The notes beneath the pieces are model-generated. The model saw nothing but the letters and a program-made list of their open reading frames with translations. It did no database searches and was not told the DNA's origin. Below, in pieces: positions 7,844 to 16,244 of a stretch of DNA of 39,065 nucleotides. The stretch is taken from contig JAETOP010000021.1 in NCBI GenBank assembly GCA_021771675.1, forward strand, positions 1 to 39,065. Direction: 5' to 3'. Numbering within the stretch: the stretch's first letter is position 1; every line of letters starts with the position of its first letter. The position numbers and the translations under genes were made by a program. The DNA comes from Oscillospiraceae bacterium. GTDB taxonomy: Bacteria > Bacillota_A > Clostridia > Oscillospirales > Oscillospiraceae.

Positions 7844-8083
7844 TTAGTTCAGATAATCCCCCACGGGGGCTGTGTTGTGCTGCTTGATGATCTTGATGAT
7901 GATGGAGCCGTCGCTCTGCTGGGTTTCCTCCAGGATTTTATACTGGGTTCTGTTCAGCTCCAGCTTTCTTTTGTAGCCGGCCACTTCCTCTTTTACCATT
8001 TTCACTGCGTAGTCGTGCTCCACGCCGTCCTTCAGCATGAAATGGAGCGTCTGGCAAATGCAGGCTGCCTTGATTCGTTTCAT
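7844..8083 (-). CDS. Conserved-looking small hypothetical protein, 79 aa
   Basis: A short basic protein beginning MKRIKAACICQTLHF, followed by a Lys/Glu-rich helical middle and a C-terminal KIIKQHNTAPVGDYLN. It has a strong GAGGAGGAAGACTT ribosome site, a clear promoter at 8164-8192 and a terminator, so it is a real expressed unit. No domain is recognised. A perfect 13-bp inverted repeat lies in its leader (8112-8149) and may control it. Its divergent neighbour is the CarD-type regulator. Confidence 0.75.
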   Translation of the reverse strand: MKRIKAACICQTLHFMLKDGVEHDYAVKMVKEEVAGYKRKLELNRTQYKILEETQQSDGSIIIKIIKQHNTAPVGDYLN

Positions 8084-8111
8084 AAGTCTTCCTCCTCAAT
8101 ATCGAAAGAAA

Positions 8112-8149
8112 TGGCATATTTGCGCAACTGGATTTACGCAAATATGCCA
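8112..8149. promoter_or_regulatory. Perfect 13-bp inverted repeat in the leader of the 79-aa gene
   Basis: TGGCATATTTGCG (8112-8124) and CGCAAATATGCCA (8137-8149) pair perfectly around a 12-base loop. It lies just downstream of the -10 box of the leftward promoter and upstream of the ribosome site. It is either a repressor operator or an RNA hairpin in the 5' leader. It has no T-run. Confidence 0.7.
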
Positions 8150-8163
8150 CTCGTCACGGAAAT

Positions 8164-8192
8164 ATTATAATTTTTCCCGCTTCAAAATGCAA
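8164..8192 (-). promoter_or_regulatory. Promoter of the 79-aa gene
   Basis: On the minus strand TTGCAT (8187-8192) is 17 bases from TATAAT (8164-8169). The transcript would begin just before the inverted repeat at 8112-8149. Confidence 0.7.
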
Positions 8193-8241
8193 AGGGCTTT
8201 TTCAACAAAAATCCTTTGGAAATCTTTGGGCAAAATCGCCT

Positions 8242-8271
8242 TTGAAAAGACCATCCTCTTTTTGGTACAAT
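8242..8271 (+). promoter_or_regulatory. Promoter of the CarD-family gene
   Basis: TTGAAA (8242-8247), an 18-base spacer and TACAAT (8266-8271) lie about 40 bases before the start codon of the CarD-like gene. Confidence 0.6.
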
Positions 8272-8314
8272 TATCTTGGAAATATTGCACCCAAAAGGAA
8301 AAGGATGAGCAGCG

Positions 8315-8809
8315 ATGTATCAAAAGAATAGCTATATCAACTATGCGGCCCATGGCATCTGTAAAATCGAGGACATTCGGCGGATGAATTTCCACACCGG
8401 CAGCGGGGAACAGGACTACTATGTCATCCAGCCCATCGCCCCGGGCAGCGCCACCATCTATCTACCTGTGAACAGCCCCAAAAGCGCGGACCGGATGCGC
8501 CCCATTCTCACCCAGGCGGAAATCGACTCCGTCATCCGCAGTGTCAGAGATGAGGAGATTCCCTGGCCCCTGGACCGGAAGACACGGCAGACCCAGTTTC
8601 AGGAGACCATCTCCCGCAGAGATGAACGGGAGCTGATGCTTCTGGCAAGCTGTCTCCACCGACAATTGATTGCCAAGGGGCTGTCCACCGGTGACCGGGA
8701 GATATTGCGAAAGGTGGAGAGCATCATCGAGCAGGAATTTTCTTTTTCCCTCCAAATCAGCGCCAGCAGCATCGGAGAATACATCAGAGAAAAATTGGGG
8801 AAACCCTGA
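8315..8809 (+). CDS. CarD/CdnL-family transcriptional regulator
   Basis: 164 residues. The N-terminal ~60 form the RNA-polymerase-interacting Tudor-like domain, recognisable from YINYAAHGICKIEDI and the DYYVIQPI strand. The remaining ~100 are the helical DNA-binding part (SRRDERELMLLASCLHRQL). CarD proteins bind the RNA polymerase beta subunit and stabilise open complexes. The gene has its own promoter (8242-8271), an AAAGGATGAG ribosome site and a terminator (8816-8845). It stands just before the ECF sigma operon but is transcribed separately. Confidence 0.88.
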   Translation: MYQKNSYINYAAHGICKIEDIRRMNFHTGSGEQDYYVIQPIAPGSATIYLPVNSPKSADRMRPILTQAEIDSVIRSVRDEEIPWPLDRKTRQTQFQETISRRDERELMLLASCLHRQLIAKGLSTGDREILRKVESIIEQEFSFSLQISASSIGEYIREKLGKP

Positions 8810-8815
8810 AATCAG

Positions 8816-8845
8816 GCAGAGGCCCACGGGAGCATCTGCTTTTTT
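8816..8845 (+). terminator. Terminator of the CarD-family gene
   Basis: GCAGAGGC (8816-8823) pairs with GCATCTGC (8832-8839), 7 of 8 bp, followed by six T. Confidence 0.8.
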
Positions 8846-8963
8846 CATTGGACACCTGCGCCGGGACGTTTTTTGAAAAATTTTTTCCTCCGGTGTGGTA
8901 ATTTCCGCTTCCCAATCGTTATACCAAATAGAAAGTGCTTTCTGTAAGAAGGGATGGTGAAAT

Positions 8964-9482
8964 ATGGACTTGGATTTCCTGACCATTCATCAGATCAAAA
9001 ATGGGGACGCCCAGGCAGCTGAGGGGTTTATCCGGAAATACTATCCGGAGATTCTTCGATACTGCTATTTACATATTTCTGATCGTGGTTACGCTGAAGA
9101 CCTCACCCAGGAGACCTTTGAACATTTTTTCAGCACCCTGAACCGCTATCAATACCGGGGCAAAACGAAAAACTATCTCTATACCATTGCGGCCAACCTC
9201 TGCCGGGATCACTACAAGAGATCCAGAGAATTCCCGTCGGAGGACTTGCCGGAGCAGCCGGTGGAGCCAATTTCCCAGGCAGAGACGAAGATGGATGTCT
9301 ATACGGCCCTGAGCCGCCTGAGCTATGAGCTTCGGGAGGTGACGGTTCTGTATTTCTTCCGGGATCGCACCCAGACTGAAATCGCCAAAATCCTGGGAAT
9401 CAGTCAGACATTGGTTCAGCGGCGGCTGGAGCGGGCCAAGGAGCAGCTTCGTGTCATTCTTGAAAAGGAGGAAGGATCATGA
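8964..9482 (+). CDS. ECF-type sigma-70 family RNA polymerase sigma factor
   Basis: 172 residues, typical ECF length. Region 2 contains GYAEDLTQETFEHFFSTLNRY and the -10-binding helix TKNYLYTIAANLCRDHYKR. Region 4 contains EVTVLYFFRDRTQTEIAKILGIS followed by the recognition helix TLVQRRLERAKEQLR. It would direct RNA polymerase to a dedicated promoter set, very likely its own operon of export genes. It overlaps the next gene by 4 bases (ATGA), the usual coupling with an anti-sigma gene. Upstream a weak TTGAAA-N18-GGTAAT pair is visible near 8874-8903, but no confident self-recognised promoter. Confidence 0.92.
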   Translation: MDLDFLTIHQIKNGDAQAAEGFIRKYYPEILRYCYLHISDRGYAEDLTQETFEHFFSTLNRYQYRGKTKNYLYTIAANLCRDHYKRSREFPSEDLPEQPVEPISQAETKMDVYTALSRLSYELREVTVLYFFRDRTQTEIAKILGISQTLVQRRLERAKEQLRVILEKEEGS

Positions 9483-10237
9483 ATCGGAAAAACCGCATTG
9501 GCAGGGAGCTTTTCCCGGAACCGGACATTCCGGCGAGAGAAGAAAAAATAGTCCGAACCATTGAAGCTTCCTTGGGGAAGCTTGCGGCGGCCCAGGGGGA
9601 GGAATCCCTGGGAATCTGGGAATTTCTATACCTGCAAAGCCGGTTTATCAAAAAATACTGGTGGGGCTTGCAGGCCGTGCTCCTGGCGTACCTCTATTGG
9701 CGTGTCCGGTCTCTGACAGAGGCGGCGATGATTCGCCAGGCCCTTGGTGTGGGAGCGCCGCTGTTTGTGATCCTGGTGATCCCGGAGCTGTGGAAAAACA
9801 GCAGCAGCAATGCCCTGGATGTGGAGGCAACCACCATGTACACCCTGCGGCAGGTCTATTCCGCCCGGCTGATGCTGTTTGCCGGGGTGGATTTGCTCCT
9901 GCTGACGGTTTTCTGCCTGGGGACGACGGCTTCCAGCCTGCTCTCGTTCTGGGAGCTGCTCACCCAGTTCCTGGTGCCTCTGAATGTAACCTGCTGCATC
10001 TGCCTGACCTGCCTGTACTGCCCGGGGGTGGGGAATCAGAGCTTTTCCATGATGCTCTGCCTGATCTTTGCCATGGCGTGGAAGGAAATCGTCCAAAACG
10101 AGTCCCTTTACCAAGCCATCACAGTCCCCGCCTGGGCAGGAACGCTGGGAGCGTCCCTGGTGTATATGGGCTACTGCGTCTTCCGCGGCCAGCGGAGCTG
10201 GAAAAAGCAAGTGACCGCGAAGCTGATCTGGAATTAA
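9479..10237 (+). CDS. Polytopic membrane protein, candidate anti-sigma factor
   Basis: 252 residues: a soluble, charged N-terminus of ~60 residues followed by about six membrane segments (near 61-78, 88-105, 127-150, 155-180, 185-205, 213-235). It overlaps the sigma gene by 4 bases. A cytoplasmic tail plus membrane part, translated together with the sigma, fits an anti-sigma role, but no zinc-finger HxxxCxxC motif is present. It could instead be an accessory membrane subunit of the exporter encoded downstream. The family is not recognised by name. Confidence 0.7.
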   Translation: MNRKNRIGRELFPEPDIPAREEKIVRTIEASLGKLAAAQGEESLGIWEFLYLQSRFIKKYWWGLQAVLLAYLYWRVRSLTEAAMIRQALGVGAPLFVILVIPELWKNSSSNALDVEATTMYTLRQVYSARLMLFAGVDLLLLTVFCLGTTASSLLSFWELLTQFLVPLNVTCCICLTCLYCPGVGNQSFSMMLCLIFAMAWKEIVQNESLYQAITVPAWAGTLGASLVYMGYCVFRGQRSWKKQVTAKLIWN

Positions 10238-10257
10238 AAATGAAATGAGGTATAAAA

Positions 10258-10797
10258 ATGAAAAAGCACATTTTCTGCCTGCTCCTGGCGGCGATTCTTC
10301 TGACCGGATGCGGGAAACCCGCCGCCCACCTGATTGCCTCCGTGCCCCTGGAAGTGGACGCCCAGGTGCTGGGCAATGTATCCGTGACCCTTCCCGACGG
10401 AATGACCAGGGAAACAGTATCGGGCGTTCAGCATGATTTTATCCGGAACGGAAAGCAGGCAGGGGGGATTGTCGTTGTGGACATTCCGGCGGAAATGCTG
10501 GATGCCCCCTATGATAACCTGCTTCGGATTTCCGATTCCCTGGCGCAGCAGGTTCTGTCCGGCGCCGATCCCAAATACACGGAATTTGTGGGAGCGGGCG
10601 GCAATGGATATGCCTACATGGAGCTTGACCACGGCGGAGATGATTACAGGTACGCCCACTATCTGTTCCGGGGAAACGCCCAGTGCTACGATGTATGGTT
10701 TGATCTGGAAGAGATAGATATGGACGCGGCCAATGAAATCATCGCCACCGTCTCATCCGACGATATTGTGGCGGAATTGAATGAGAGTCCCTTCTAG
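10258..10797 (+). CDS. Putative lipoprotein A, paralogue of the next gene
   Basis: 179 residues with a lipobox signal (LLAAILLTGC). The mature part contains VLGNVSVTLPDGMTRETVS, then DFIRNGKQAGGIVVVDIPAEML. The same blocks recur in the following gene, so the two arose by duplication. Anchored outside the cell and encoded between a sigma/anti-sigma pair and an ABC exporter, it may sense or bind the signal. The binding partner is unknown. Confidence 0.78.
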   Translation: MKKHIFCLLLAAILLTGCGKPAAHLIASVPLEVDAQVLGNVSVTLPDGMTRETVSGVQHDFIRNGKQAGGIVVVDIPAEMLDAPYDNLLRISDSLAQQVLSGADPKYTEFVGAGGNGYAYMELDHGGDDYRYAHYLFRGNAQCYDVWFDLEEIDMDAANEIIATVSSDDIVAELNESPF

Positions 10798-10841
10798 GGA
10801 AACCAAAGAACCAGTGAAAATGAGCATGATCGGAGGAAAAT

Positions 10842-11528
10842 ATGCCGCGTTATTGTTTTATTTTACTGTTCCTGCTCCTTTGCCTGACAGGGCTCACTGG
10901 CTGCGGGAAAGAGGAGCCCCCGGCGGCGCTGGAAACAACCCCGGCTGCGCTCCAGGACATGGCGCCCCAGGAACGGAAAACAACCTTCGACTACGGGCCT
11001 AATCCCTGGGCGGGCGTCTATATCACAGCGGATTCAAGCATAAAAGCCGATTCCGAGGTGCTGGACAGCATTACCATGAATCTGCCGGAGGGCTTTACAC
11101 GCCACCGGGTATCGGATCGTCAGATCGATTTCGTAAAAAATGGAGCTCAGGCGGGCGGGGTTCTGCTGGTTGACATTCCCGGCGAGATGCTGCGGCAGGC
11201 TGCGCAGAGCAAAGATGCGCTTTTGGAATTAGCGGATCACCTGGCGAGGCAGGTTATGCCAGATGTTTATCCATCGAGAGCCTTTGTAAGCGGCGGCGGA
11301 GAAGTGCCGGATACAGATTATTACCTGGCTGCGTTTATCAAAACAAATACAGAAAACGGAATCTGGACGCAGTACATGCACCGAATCTATCTTGGGGAAC
11401 AACATTGCTATGATTTTTGGATAGATGAAGGCCTTTGGAATGAAACCGGCGTGACCGTTGAAAATAGTCTTTCATGCGAGGACATCAAACCGGAATTAAA
11501 TGACGTGGAGTTTGCATGGCATTATTAA
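10842..11528 (+). CDS. Putative lipoprotein B, paralogue of the preceding gene
   Basis: 228 residues. The signal peptide has the lipobox LTGC. A longer linker (residues ~25-65) precedes the shared domain: VLDSITMNLPEGFTRHRVS and DFVKNGAQAGGVLLVDIPGEML match lipoprotein A block for block, as does the end (SCEDIKPELNDVEF against SSDDIVAELNESPF). The spacing from gene A is 44 bases, with an ATCGGAGGAAAAT ribosome site. The two probably work on the same ligand or as a heteromer with the exporter. Function is inferred only from position. Confidence 0.78.
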   Translation: MPRYCFILLFLLLCLTGLTGCGKEEPPAALETTPAALQDMAPQERKTTFDYGPNPWAGVYITADSSIKADSEVLDSITMNLPEGFTRHRVSDRQIDFVKNGAQAGGVLLVDIPGEMLRQAAQSKDALLELADHLARQVMPDVYPSRAFVSGGGEVPDTDYYLAAFIKTNTENGIWTQYMHRIYLGEQHCYDFWIDEGLWNETGVTVENSLSCEDIKPELNDVEFAWHY

Positions 11529-11548
11529 AGTTTTGAAAGGAGGAAGCG

Positions 11549-12442
11549 TTGCCAATGGAACTGAAAATTACCAATCTGACAAAGGATTTTCGCAAGACCC
11601 GGGCGGTGAATGGGGTGAATTACACCTTTCGCAGCGGCGTGTATGGCCTGCTGGGGGTCAACGGCGCCGGGAAAACCACCCTGATGCGGATGCTCACCAC
11701 CCTGCTGAATCCCACCTCCGGCGCCATCACCTGGGACGGGGAAGATATTTTCAAGATGGATAAGGAGTTTCGCCGCCTGCTGGGGTATCTGCCCCAGGAT
11801 TTTGGAGCGTATCCGGATTTTTCCGTCCAGGACTATCTGATGTACATCTCCACCCTGAAGGGAATGAAGCCGGCGGCGGCCAGGGCCCGGGTGGCCCAGA
11901 TGCTGGAGCTCACGGGCATGACCCAATTCAAGGGCAAGAAAATGAAAGCCCTCTCCGGCGGCATGAAGCGCCGGGCGGGCATCGCCCAGGCGGTGCTGAA
12001 TGACCCTCAGATTCTGATTCTGGATGAGCCCACGGCGGGCCTGGACCCCAGCGAACGGATTCGGTTCCGAAATCTCATCAGCGAGCTGGCGTCAGACCGG
12101 ATTGTGCTGCTGTCCACCCACATCGTCTCCGATGTGGAATCCGCCGCCAGCCAGATCATCTTGATGAAGGATGGAAAATTCCTGGTCACTGGAACCGCTG
12201 AGGAGCTGATTGCCTCCTGTCCGGACCGGAGCTGGATTTGCGATGTGCCCAAAGGTGAGGTGCTGGCCTGCCATCAGAAGTACCGGGTGGCCAATGTGAA
12301 GACCCTGGCAGACCATGCCCAGCTTCGGATTCTGTCTAAGGACTCGCCCATGCAGGGGGCAGTTCCGGAGGAGGCCTCTTTGGAGGATGTGTTCCTCTCC
12401 TACTTCGGCGAGAGATCGGGTGATGGCAATGGTATGGTATGA
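11549..12442 (+). CDS. ABC transporter ATP-binding protein
   Basis: 297 residues. Walker A is GVNGAGKTTLMRML, the Q-loop is YLPQDFGAYPDF, the ABC signature LSGGMKRRAGIAQA, Walker B ILILDEPTAGLD, and the switch His is in LLSTHIVSDVES. The class is that of ABC-2 type exporters for peptides or antibiotics, including self-protection systems. Two starts are possible: TTG at 11549, 5 bases after AAAGGAGG, and ATG at 11555, 11 bases after it; the two products differ by two residues. It overlaps the first permease gene by 20 bases. Confidence 0.93.
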   Translation: MPMELKITNLTKDFRKTRAVNGVNYTFRSGVYGLLGVNGAGKTTLMRMLTTLLNPTSGAITWDGEDIFKMDKEFRRLLGYLPQDFGAYPDFSVQDYLMYISTLKGMKPAAARARVAQMLELTGMTQFKGKKMKALSGGMKRRAGIAQAVLNDPQILILDEPTAGLDPSERIRFRNLISELASDRIVLLSTHIVSDVESAASQIILMKDGKFLVTGTAEELIASCPDRSWICDVPKGEVLACHQKYRVANVKTLADHAQLRILSKDSPMQGAVPEEASLEDVFLSYFGERSGDGNGMV

Positions 12443-13676
12443 GATTAAGAAAATCCTGCTCCGGCCCAGCTGCCAGGTTGCCCTCTTGCTTCTGCTGCTC
12501 CTGTCCGGGCGGTTCTGCGTCCAGGTGATGTGGGGCACGGAGAGCGCGTATTGGATCACAGAAGCGGGAGAGCGTCAGACCGGCCCCGCGGCCATGAAAA
12601 AGCTCCGTGCTGCCCAGCAGGAATGGTCCGGCCCGCTGGATCAGGAGCTGCTTCAAAAGGCATTGGCGGAGCTGAAACGGCTGAATGTGGAGGGAAAGGC
12701 CCACCCGGAGAACCCGGACTACGCGTTCCGGCGGTATCAGGGCCTGATGCCCATTCGCGATATGCTGAATTTCTCGTTCAAGTCGGGCTATGGATGGGAG
12801 TACCAGGATTTTTTTCTGGCGGAGACGCTGGACGAATCCCAGCTTCCTAAATTTTATGAGAACCGGGTGACGCGGCTGAAGCAATGGCTGTACGATGAAA
12901 CCGACATTGCCAATACCCTTTTTACGGAGGAAGAAAAGCAGTACCTGATTCACAATTATGAATCCGTGAAAACGCCCTTTCAGGTGGGCTACACCACCGG
13001 CTGGGATATGGCGTGGCGGGTCAGCTATTACATCATCCTCTATGGCAGCCTGTTCATCACCTTCCTGGTGTCCGGAATTTTTGCCAATGAGTTCCGGTGG
13101 AAGGCGGATTCGGTCTATTTCAGCACGGAGCTTGGGCGGAAGCGGGGGACGCTTTCAAAGCTGGCGACGGGATTTCTGCTGACCACCCTTGTTTTCTGGG
13201 GCATCCTGCTATCAGTCAACCTGCTGGTTCTGGGCATCATGGGATTTGATGGATGGAACTGCACCATTCAGACAGGGAAGGGGCTTTGGAGGGGGATTTA
13301 CAATGTCACCTTCGCCCAAAGAAATCTGCTTTCTTTGATGGATGGGTATCTGCTTTGGATGTTCCTCTCCGGCCTGGTCATGCTGGTTTCCGCGGTATCC
13401 CGGTCTGTCAGCCTGGCAGTCGTTGTTCCGTCCCTGCTGATGCTGGGCACTGACTATCTGGATCGAAGTGGAGTTGTGAGTTCTGCCTCCAAGGTGCTGC
13501 AGCTTTTTCCCCACAAAATGGCAAATGTGGATTACGCCAGCAGAGGCATTGTGCTGTATTCGGTCTTTGGCAAAATCATGCCGCCCATTGCCATCCAGCG
13601 GGTGCTGTATCCCTGCCTGACGGTTGCGATGGGGCTTCTTGCCTATGAGCTTTTCCGGCGCAAGCAAATTCGCTGA
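12423..13676 (+). CDS. ABC-2 type permease, first paralogue
   Basis: 417 residues from the ATG at 12423, chosen because family-like sequence begins there (MAMVWYEIKKILLRPSCQ). The frame is open further upstream, but that part lies inside the ATPase gene. One N-terminal membrane segment is followed by ~170 extracytoplasmic residues and then about five membrane segments from residue ~195 on. The outer domain contains EWSGPLDQELL, ELKRLN and FYENRVTRLKQWLY, all repeated in the next gene. It forms the membrane channel with the ATPase encoded immediately upstream, probably as a heterodimer with the second permease. Confidence 0.85.
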   Translation: MAMVWYEIKKILLRPSCQVALLLLLLLSGRFCVQVMWGTESAYWITEAGERQTGPAAMKKLRAAQQEWSGPLDQELLQKALAELKRLNVEGKAHPENPDYAFRRYQGLMPIRDMLNFSFKSGYGWEYQDFFLAETLDESQLPKFYENRVTRLKQWLYDETDIANTLFTEEEKQYLIHNYESVKTPFQVGYTTGWDMAWRVSYYIILYGSLFITFLVSGIFANEFRWKADSVYFSTELGRKRGTLSKLATGFLLTTLVFWGILLSVNLLVLGIMGFDGWNCTIQTGKGLWRGIYNVTFAQRNLLSLMDGYLLWMFLSGLVMLVSAVSRSVSLAVVVPSLLMLGTDYLDRSGVVSSASKVLQLFPHKMANVDYASRGIVLYSVFGKIMPPIAIQRVLYPCLTVAMGLLAYELFRRKQIR

Positions 13677-13689
13677 GAAAGGGGACGCC

Positions 13690-14931
13690 ATGCTGATACA
13701 TTATGAAATGAAAAAAATACTCACCAAGCGTGCCAATCAGGTGATTCTGCTGCTGCTGGCTGTGCTGATGATCCATACCTGCGCTTCGGCTCTGAGGCAG
13801 GTGGAGTGGGTGGATGAGCAGGGGAACTGGATCACCGGCCATGCCGCGGCGGTGAAGCTCCAGGAGGCAGAGGAAGGCTGGTCAGGCAAACTGGATCAGC
13901 AGCTTCTGGAAAAGACCGTGGCGGAACTAAAGCGGCGTTACAATTCCGTAGAAATTGATGATCATTCCCAGGAAAGCAACTGGTTATTGCGTTATCAATT
14001 GCAGGGTGTTCAGGAGATAGGGGATTTGCTCTGCCTTTCCTTTGCCAATGACTACAGCACCTTTGAAGAAATGATCGAAAATTTAAGTCCGCAGGAGCTA
14101 TCCCGGTTCTATGAAAACCGCGTAGAGGACCGAAAAACCTGGCTCTATGGCGACGACACCTCCTGGGGGTATTACAACTATTCCGATGCGGAAAAGGCGT
14201 ATATTCTGAGCAGAACGGAGGCCATGCCCACCCCGATGGAAATTGGCTACCATGAGGGCTGGGTTCAGGCAATCGGGCAGCTTCCGACCCTGCTGAAATA
14301 CGGCCTGGTTCTGCTGAGCTTTGTGCTGGCGGGGGTGTTCTCCGACGAATTCACCTGGAAAACCGATGCCGTGTACTACAACAGCTTTCACGGCCGCACC
14401 AAAGCCACCGCCATCAAGGTGGGGCTGGGCTTTGCGATCATTCTGGTGTTCTATTGGTTGTGCGTGGGCATCTACAGCCTGATCGTTTTTGGAAGTCTGG
14501 GAAGCGGTGGCGCCGAGCATATCTTGCAGTCCCATCCGGATAACTGGTCCACCTGGGAAAATATGACCTTCCGGCAGCTGTATCTTCTGTCCATTGGCGC
14601 CGGCTGCCTGGGGTATCTGTTCATCGGCTTTCTCGTGCTGTGGATTTCCGCCAAAACCAAATCTCCGGTTCTGGCGGTGCTGATTCCGCCGCTGCTGCTT
14701 CTGCTTCCTGGTTTTCTCCATGAATTTTACAGCCCCACCATGCGCCGCATCATCGGGATTCTTCCGGACAAGCTCCTGGACATCGGGGAGGCCATCCGAT
14801 ACCTGTATCTGTATACCATCGGAGATCGGATTATGAACGCTGTCCCCATTGTTGTGACCGTTTACCCCTGCCTGACCATCCTGCTCATTTCTCTGTGCTA
14901 CCGGGAGTATCGGCGCAAACAGATTGCCTGA
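13690..14931 (+). CDS. ABC-2 type permease, second paralogue
   Basis: 413 residues from the ATG at 13690, which has AAAGGGG before it; a longer frame begins inside the previous gene. The layout equals that of the first permease: one N-terminal membrane helix, an outer domain (GWSGKLDQQLL, FYENRVEDRKTWLY), then about five membrane segments. FSDEFTWKTDAVYYNSFHGR matches FANEFRWKADSVYFSTELGR of its partner. A 13-base gap separates the genes. The substrate is unknown; a lantibiotic or wall-active compound would fit the context but is inferred. Confidence 0.85.
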   Translation: MLIHYEMKKILTKRANQVILLLLAVLMIHTCASALRQVEWVDEQGNWITGHAAAVKLQEAEEGWSGKLDQQLLEKTVAELKRRYNSVEIDDHSQESNWLLRYQLQGVQEIGDLLCLSFANDYSTFEEMIENLSPQELSRFYENRVEDRKTWLYGDDTSWGYYNYSDAEKAYILSRTEAMPTPMEIGYHEGWVQAIGQLPTLLKYGLVLLSFVLAGVFSDEFTWKTDAVYYNSFHGRTKATAIKVGLGFAIILVFYWLCVGIYSLIVFGSLGSGGAEHILQSHPDNWSTWENMTFRQLYLLSIGAGCLGYLFIGFLVLWISAKTKSPVLAVLIPPLLLLLPGFLHEFYSPTMRRIIGILPDKLLDIGEAIRYLYLYTIGDRIMNAVPIVVTVYPCLTILLISLCYREYRRKQIA

Positions 14932-14947
14932 GAGTAGAATATATGAC

Positions 14948-14976
14948 TTGCAAAAGAGGATGATTTTTGCTATGAT
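14948..14976 (+). promoter_or_regulatory. Promoter of the peroxiredoxin-yaaA pair
   Basis: TTGCAA (14948-14953), 17 bases, TATGAT (14971-14976), about 32 bases before the GTG start. No obvious PerR box was recognised. Confidence 0.65.
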
Positions 14977-15008
14977 GGCTTAAATACAAACGAAAAGGAG
15001 AACAAGCT

Positions 15009-15473
15009 GTGCTGAAAGCCAAAATGAGAGCGCCGGATTTCACCCTCTCGGATCAGAACGGAGATACTGTCCGACTGGAGGATTTTCGGGGGAAAAGAGT
15101 TGTCCTGTATTTTTATCCCAAGGATAATACTCCCGGCTGTACCCGTCAAGCCTGTGCCTTTGCTGCAAGCTATGAGCAGTTTCAGGCGCAGAATGTTGTG
15201 GTGATCGGAGTCAGTAAAGATTCTGTTGCCTCCCACCTGAAATTTACCCAGAAAAACGAACTGCCCTTTATCCTCCTGTCTGACCCTGATTTGCAGGCGA
15301 TTCAGGCCTATGACGTGTGGCAGGAAAAGAAGCTCTATGGTAAGGTAAGCATGGGGGTGGTTCGGACGACCTATGTCATCGACGAGCAGGGCATCATCGA
15401 AAAAGTCATGCCAAAAGTCAAACCGGATACCAACGCTGCCCAGATTCTTGAATACCTGGCAGGGGAGCAGTAA
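15009..15473 (+). CDS. bcp: Peroxiredoxin of the Bcp/PrxQ class
   Basis: 154 residues starting at GTG 15009, eight bases after AAGGAG; the next in-frame ATG is six codons on. It is a thiol peroxidase that reduces H2O2 and organic peroxides using thioredoxin. The peroxidatic cysteine is C44 in NTPGCTR and the resolving cysteine C49, five residues later, which defines the PrxQ type. It also shows the YFYPKDNTPG strand-loop and the C-terminal TYVIDEQGIIEKV strand. The yaaA gene follows 3 bases after its stop, so the two form a peroxide-stress pair. Confidence 0.94.
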   Translation: MLKAKMRAPDFTLSDQNGDTVRLEDFRGKRVVLYFYPKDNTPGCTRQACAFAASYEQFQAQNVVVIGVSKDSVASHLKFTQKNELPFILLSDPDLQAIQAYDVWQEKKLYGKVSMGVVRTTYVIDEQGIIEKVMPKVKPDTNAAQILEYLAGEQ

Positions 15474-15476
15474 GGC

Positions 15477-16238
15477 ATGAAGCTTATCATCTCCCCGGCG
15501 AAGAAGATGAAGGTGGACACAGAGAGCTTCCCATATCGTGACCTCCCAATGTTTCTTCCCAATACAGAGGAAATTTGCCGCAGACTCCAGGACATGTCCT
15601 ATGATGAACTGAAAACACTCTGGAGATGTAACGACCAGATTGCGCAGTTGAATGTCCGACGGCTTCAGGAGATGGATTTACACCGCCGGCTGACCCCGGC
15701 GGTGCTGGCCTATGAGGGTATCCAGTATCAGTACATGGCCCCTGGGGTGTTTACAGATCAGGAATATGCCTATATTCAGGAGCATCTTCGCATTCTGTCT
15801 GGATTTTACGGTATTTTGCGCCCCTTCGATGGAGTAACGCCTTACCGCCTGGAAATGCAGGCAAAGCTGAAAATAGGGGAGTACGGGAATCTGTATGATT
15901 ACTGGGGAGATCGCCTTGCGAAAGCCCTTTGTGAGGAAACGGATTGCATTTTGAATCTGGCCTCCAAGGAATACAGCATCTGCGTATCCAAATACTTGTC
16001 GAATTCTGTCCGCTTTGTCACCTGTGTGTTTGCAGAGGAAAAGTGCGGAAAGCCGATTGAAAAGGGAACAATGTGCAAAATGGCCCGGGGGGAGATGGTG
16101 CGCTATCTGGCAGAGCGGCAGATCACCAACCCGGAACAGGTCAAATCCTTCAAGCGCCTGAATTACCGGTTCGATGAATTCCGCTCGGATGAAAATACAT
16201 ATTTGTTTATCCTGGATAGGGAAGGGGAATCCCAATGA
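15477..16238 (+). CDS. yaaA: YaaA family peroxide stress protein (UPF0246)
   Basis: 253 residues, normal length. Family marks are the N-terminal MKLIISPAKKM, LSGFYGILRPFDGVTPYRLEM and YDYWGDRLAKAL, and KSFKRLNYRFDEFRSDENTYLFI near the end. In Escherichia coli YaaA limits free iron and DNA damage under H2O2 stress. It is placed directly behind a PrxQ peroxiredoxin, which supports the same role here. The ribosome site (GGGGAG) lies inside the end of bcp. A long hairpin (16245-16298) follows the stop. Confidence 0.95.
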   Translation: MKLIISPAKKMKVDTESFPYRDLPMFLPNTEEICRRLQDMSYDELKTLWRCNDQIAQLNVRRLQEMDLHRRLTPAVLAYEGIQYQYMAPGVFTDQEYAYIQEHLRILSGFYGILRPFDGVTPYRLEMQAKLKIGEYGNLYDYWGDRLAKALCEETDCILNLASKEYSICVSKYLSNSVRFVTCVFAEEKCGKPIEKGTMCKMARGEMVRYLAERQITNPEQVKSFKRLNYRFDEFRSDENTYLFILDREGESQ

Positions 16239-16244
16239 ACTGAT

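Noticed and set aside
8874..8903. Self-recognised ECF promoter before the sigma gene
   Set aside because: Only a weak TTGAAA-N18-GGTAAT pair is visible and no matching second site elsewhere in the window was found to support an ECF consensus.
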